Of a stretch of DNA of 16,451 bases, positions 14,478 through 16,451 are shown in pieces. The DNA is taken from positions 1-16,451 of the forward strand of contig CAJGCU010000057.1 of the NCBI GenBank assembly GCA_904501945.1, in the 5' to 3' direction. The translations under genes and the position numbers were made by a program. The stretch's first letter is position 1, and every line of letters starts with the position of its first letter. Source of the DNA: an uncultured Bacteroidaceae bacterium (GTDB lineage Bacteria > Bacteroidota > Bacteroidia > Bacteroidales > Bacteroidaceae). Under the pieces are notes generated by a model. The model worked only from the letters and a program-made list of their open reading frames with translations, was not told where the DNA came from and made no database searches.

Positions 14478-14556
14478 ATACCCCTTTCTCTTTCATACTT
14501 CTCTCCTTGTCAAAGCAAAAGCTATATGCGGTTTGCCTTGACTGGAGAAAGGGTAT
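14478..14556 (-). promoter_or_regulatory. Large intergenic hairpin between leuB and metA
   Basis: Outer arms 14545-14556 and 14478-14490 pair over 12 bp with one extra base; inner arms 14532-14542 and 14509-14519 pair over 11 bp with one G-U pair in the - strand RNA. On the - strand it begins two bases after the leuB stop codon and ends 10 bases before the metA ATG. No T-tract follows, so it is not a standard terminator; control of metA translation or mRNA processing is possible. It does not match the SAM riboswitch cores I know. Confidence 0.5.
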
Positions 14557-14557
14557 A

Positions 14558-15619
14558 TTACTTATTTTTAATGTATTCAACAATCCATGCGCCGACTTCC
14601 TTCGTTCCGTACTTTTCGCCGCCTTCTACTTGGATTTCTGGGGTGCGTACATTCTGATCGAGTGATGCGTTTACGGCTTCACGGATGAGTGCACCTTCTT
14701 TTTCCAGTCCGAAATATTCATACAGCATGGCAACGGAGAGAATCTGAGCCAGTGGATTGGCAATGTTCAATCCCTTTGCTTGTGGCCAGCTTCCGTGGAT
14801 TGGCTCGAACACTGGTGTGTGTTCGCCTGTGGATGCTGATGGGAGGAGTCCCATTGAACCTGTGATGCAGCTGCCTTCGTCGGTAAGGATGTCGCCAAAA
14901 GTGTTTTCAGTTACCATCACATCGAAATATGTAGGTTCCTGAATCATGCGCATGGAGGCATTGTCCACATACATGAAATCTGTTGTCACATCTGGATATT
15001 GTGGTGCCATCTCTTGAGCGACAGCACGCCACAGGCGACTTGAAGCCAATACGTTAGCTTTGTCAACAACCGTCAGATGCTTTCTTCTTTGACGTGCGTA
15101 CTGGTAGGCAACTTTCAAGATTCTTTCAACTTCGATGCGGGAGTAGGCATTTGTGTCGTAAGCATAGTCGGAGCCTTCTTTTTTCTCGCCGAAATACATT
15201 CCACCTGTCAACTCGCGAATGCAGATGAAGTCTGCGCCACGTACCAGTTCGTCCTTCAGCGGAGACTTGTGGATGAGGCAGTCGAATGTTGTTACAGGAC
15301 GGATATTGGCAAACAGACCCAATTTCTTTCGCATAGCGAGCAGTCCTTGCTCTGGACGCACTTTTGCATTGGGATTATTGTCAAACTTTGGGTCGCCAAC
15401 TGAAGCAAAGAGCACGGCGTCTGCTTCCATGCAAGTCTGATATGTTTCTTCTGGGAATGGGTCGCCAACCTCGTCAATGGCATGAGCGCCGCAGAGTCCT
15501 TCCTTGTAACTTACTTCGTGCCCGAACTTTTCGGCAATGGCGCTGCATACAGCCACGCCCTGTTCCATAATTTCTGGTCCGATACCATCACCTGCCAGAA
15601 CTGCAATTTTCAAATTCAT
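14558..15619 (-). CDS. leuB: 3-isopropylmalate dehydrogenase LeuB
   Basis: LeuB oxidises and decarboxylates 3-isopropylmalate to 2-ketoisocaproate in leucine synthesis, using NAD and a divalent metal. The 353-residue length is normal. Substrate Arg97, Arg107 and Arg135, catalytic Tyr142 and Lys187 (VVDKANVL), and metal-binding Asp219, Asp243 and Asp247 are all in place; ENTFGDILTDEGSCITGSMGLLPSAS is the family signature. At the cofactor site the usual HGSAPD reads HGSWPQ, so the Asp that holds the NAD ribose is Gln280 here. Whether this shifts NAD/NADP preference is open. The gene lies between thiD and metA, without leuA, leuC or leuD in view, and probably belongs to one transcript with them. 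Confidence 0.94.
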   Translation of the reverse strand: MNLKIAVLAGDGIGPEIMEQGVAVCSAIAEKFGHEVSYKEGLCGAHAIDEVGDPFPEETYQTCMEADAVLFASVGDPKFDNNPNAKVRPEQGLLAMRKKLGLFANIRPVTTFDCLIHKSPLKDELVRGADFICIRELTGGMYFGEKKEGSDYAYDTNAYSRIEVERILKVAYQYARQRRKHLTVVDKANVLASSRLWRAVAQEMAPQYPDVTTDFMYVDNASMRMIQEPTYFDVMVTENTFGDILTDEGSCITGSMGLLPSASTGEHTPVFEPIHGSWPQAKGLNIANPLAQILSVAMLYEYFGLEKEGALIREAVNASLDQNVRTPEIQVEGGEKYGTKEVGAWIVEYIKNK

Positions 15620-15661
15620 CTTTTCGAGTTGTATTTTTTCTGTTGATTATTTTTCTATTGA

Positions 15662-16451
15662 TTAGCTGTATATTCTTTCATGGAGTACCTTGTCCTCCAT
15701 AAAGCATGGGTGTACGGGGCCATAACCATGTCCAAACTCATATTCGGCACCCAAAGCGATGGCCTTGTTGATGAACTCTTCGCCTTTTTCTACGGCTGCA
15801 TCAAGGTCATATCCTTTTGAAAGATAGGTGGCAATGGCAGAAGAAAAGGAGTCGCCAGTTCCGTTCACGTTGTTGGTGTCAATTCTTTTCTTCTTGAATA
15901 CCATTATTTTATCAGTCATTGCATTGTAGAGTACATCTATCAGCATGTCTTCTTCTTCAATGCTCTTTACGATGACGCTGCATCCCCATTTGCCAAGTTC
16001 CTTGATGTCTGTCTCTATGTCCGTAATCTTGTGGCCAAGCAGAACTTCTGCTTCGCGTCTATTGGGGGTGATGAGTGTTGCCAGCGCGAAAAGCTCGTTC
16101 TTGTAGGCATCGATGCTGCTGTCGCTGACCAGCTGGTTCCCCTTGCTGTCCACGATGACGGGGTCTATCACTTTCTTTACGCAGGGATAGCGTTTCAGCA
16201 CATCGGCTACACCATGTATGATTTCAGCTGTAGGCAAAACACCTGTTTTGATGCATTGTGCGCCAACGTCGCCCAAAAAGGATTCTGCTTGGCTGGTCAC
16301 CAAATCGACGGGGAGTGGAGTGACACTTTTCACTCGTTGTGTGTCTTCGTCAACAATGCCTGTCAGTGCACAAGCAGCATAGCCGCCACATGCTGTGATT
16401 GCTTTGATGTCTGCTTGCATTCCTGCGCTTCCCAATGGTTCGCTGCCTGCA
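15662..16451 (-). CDS. thiD: Hydroxymethylpyrimidine/phosphomethylpyrimidine kinase ThiD (5' end cut by window)
   Basis: ThiD phosphorylates HMP and then HMP-phosphate to give the pyrimidine half of thiamin. The frame is open to the window edge and reads AGSEPLGSAGMQADIKAITACGG, the ThiD N-terminal substrate motif (usually GSDPSGGAGIQAD), so only a few residues are missing; the TTG at 16435 is not the true start. Further marks are IKTGVLPTAEII, VIDPVIVDSKG, LITPNRREAEVLLG, and the ribokinase-family end NVNGTGDSFSSAIATYLSKG with Asp as the likely base. GHGYGPVHP near the C-terminus matches the ThiD GHGxGPV block. GTGDS instead of ThiD's common GTGC makes a pyridoxal kinase activity worth considering. 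LeuB follows after 42 bp with no clear promoter between, so co-transcription is likely. Confidence 0.88.
   Translation of the reverse strand, partial: AGSEPLGSAGMQADIKAITACGGYAACALTGIVDEDTQRVKSVTPLPVDLVTSQAESFLGDVGAQCIKTGVLPTAEIIHGVADVLKRYPCVKKVIDPVIVDSKGNQLVSDSSIDAYKNELFALATLITPNRREAEVLLGHKITDIETDIKELGKWGCSVIVKSIEEEDMLIDVLYNAMTDKIMVFKKKRIDTNNVNGTGDSFSSAIATYLSKGYDLDAAVEKGEEFINKAIALGAEYEFGHGYGPVHPCFMEDKVLHERIYS

Noticed and set aside
14478..14556. SAM-II riboswitch before metA
   Set aside because: A methionine-gene leader in Bacteroidota made this worth checking, but the conserved SAM-II core was not found; the region is a nested hairpin instead.

Overview
The window reads as a chromosomal segment of a Bacteroidales bacterium, most likely Prevotella-like. 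The main support is that most genes or gene groups with a visible upstream region have the Bacteroidota promoter pattern, TTTG then about 19-21 bp then TAnnTTTG, with no clear Shine-Dalgarno sequences. The gene families fit as well: a lipoprotein cyclophilin, TlpA-type secreted proteins, a YD-repeat exported protein and a U32 protein. No plasmid, phage or transposase gene is seen, and no rRNA or tRNA.

Layout. (1) 1-330: the possible tail of an upstream gene, three tandem 23-bp repeats, and a promoter overlapped by a dyad. (2) 330-2653, + strand: a tight run of TetR regulator, FabG, a small lipoprotein and an RluA-type pseudouridine synthase. (3) 2666-4727, - strand: an M16 zinc peptidase gene lying downstream of, and overlapping, a lipoprotein cyclophilin gene with its own promoter. 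(4) 4728-5284: an intergenic region with a candidate free-standing small RNA on the - strand (promoter about 5040, terminator about 4808) and the promoter of the next gene. (5) 5285-6091: an orphan membrane histidine kinase. (6) 6092-7141: about 1 kb without a gene, holding a GC-rich REP-like palindrome, more inverted repeats and a promoter with a long leader. (7) 7142-10803, + strand: two exported proteins, a TlpA-like protein that has lost its CxxC, and a YD-repeat protein. (8) 10930-16451, - strand: thiD (cut by the window edge), leuB, metA, a U32 protein and an SH3/membrane lipoprotein, with start-stop overlaps joining the last three.

How they work together. The first cluster joins fatty acid synthesis (FabG) to a likely local regulator. 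The second pairs two envelope-quality-control proteins, a prolyl isomerase and a peptidase. The last cluster is biosynthetic: thiamin pyrimidine phosphorylation, leucine synthesis, and the first committed step of methionine synthesis. MetA carries Glu at position 111, which predicts acetyl-CoA rather than succinyl-CoA as donor. The U32 protein is probably an RNA-hydroxylation factor of the RlhA/TrhP type.

No clearly new multi-gene system is visible. The most interesting items are the candidate small RNA at 4808-5040, the CxxC-less TlpA-like protein, the intergenic hairpin filling the leuB-metA gap, and the repeat-bearing 1-kb gap. All calls come from reading the sequence; no database search was run.
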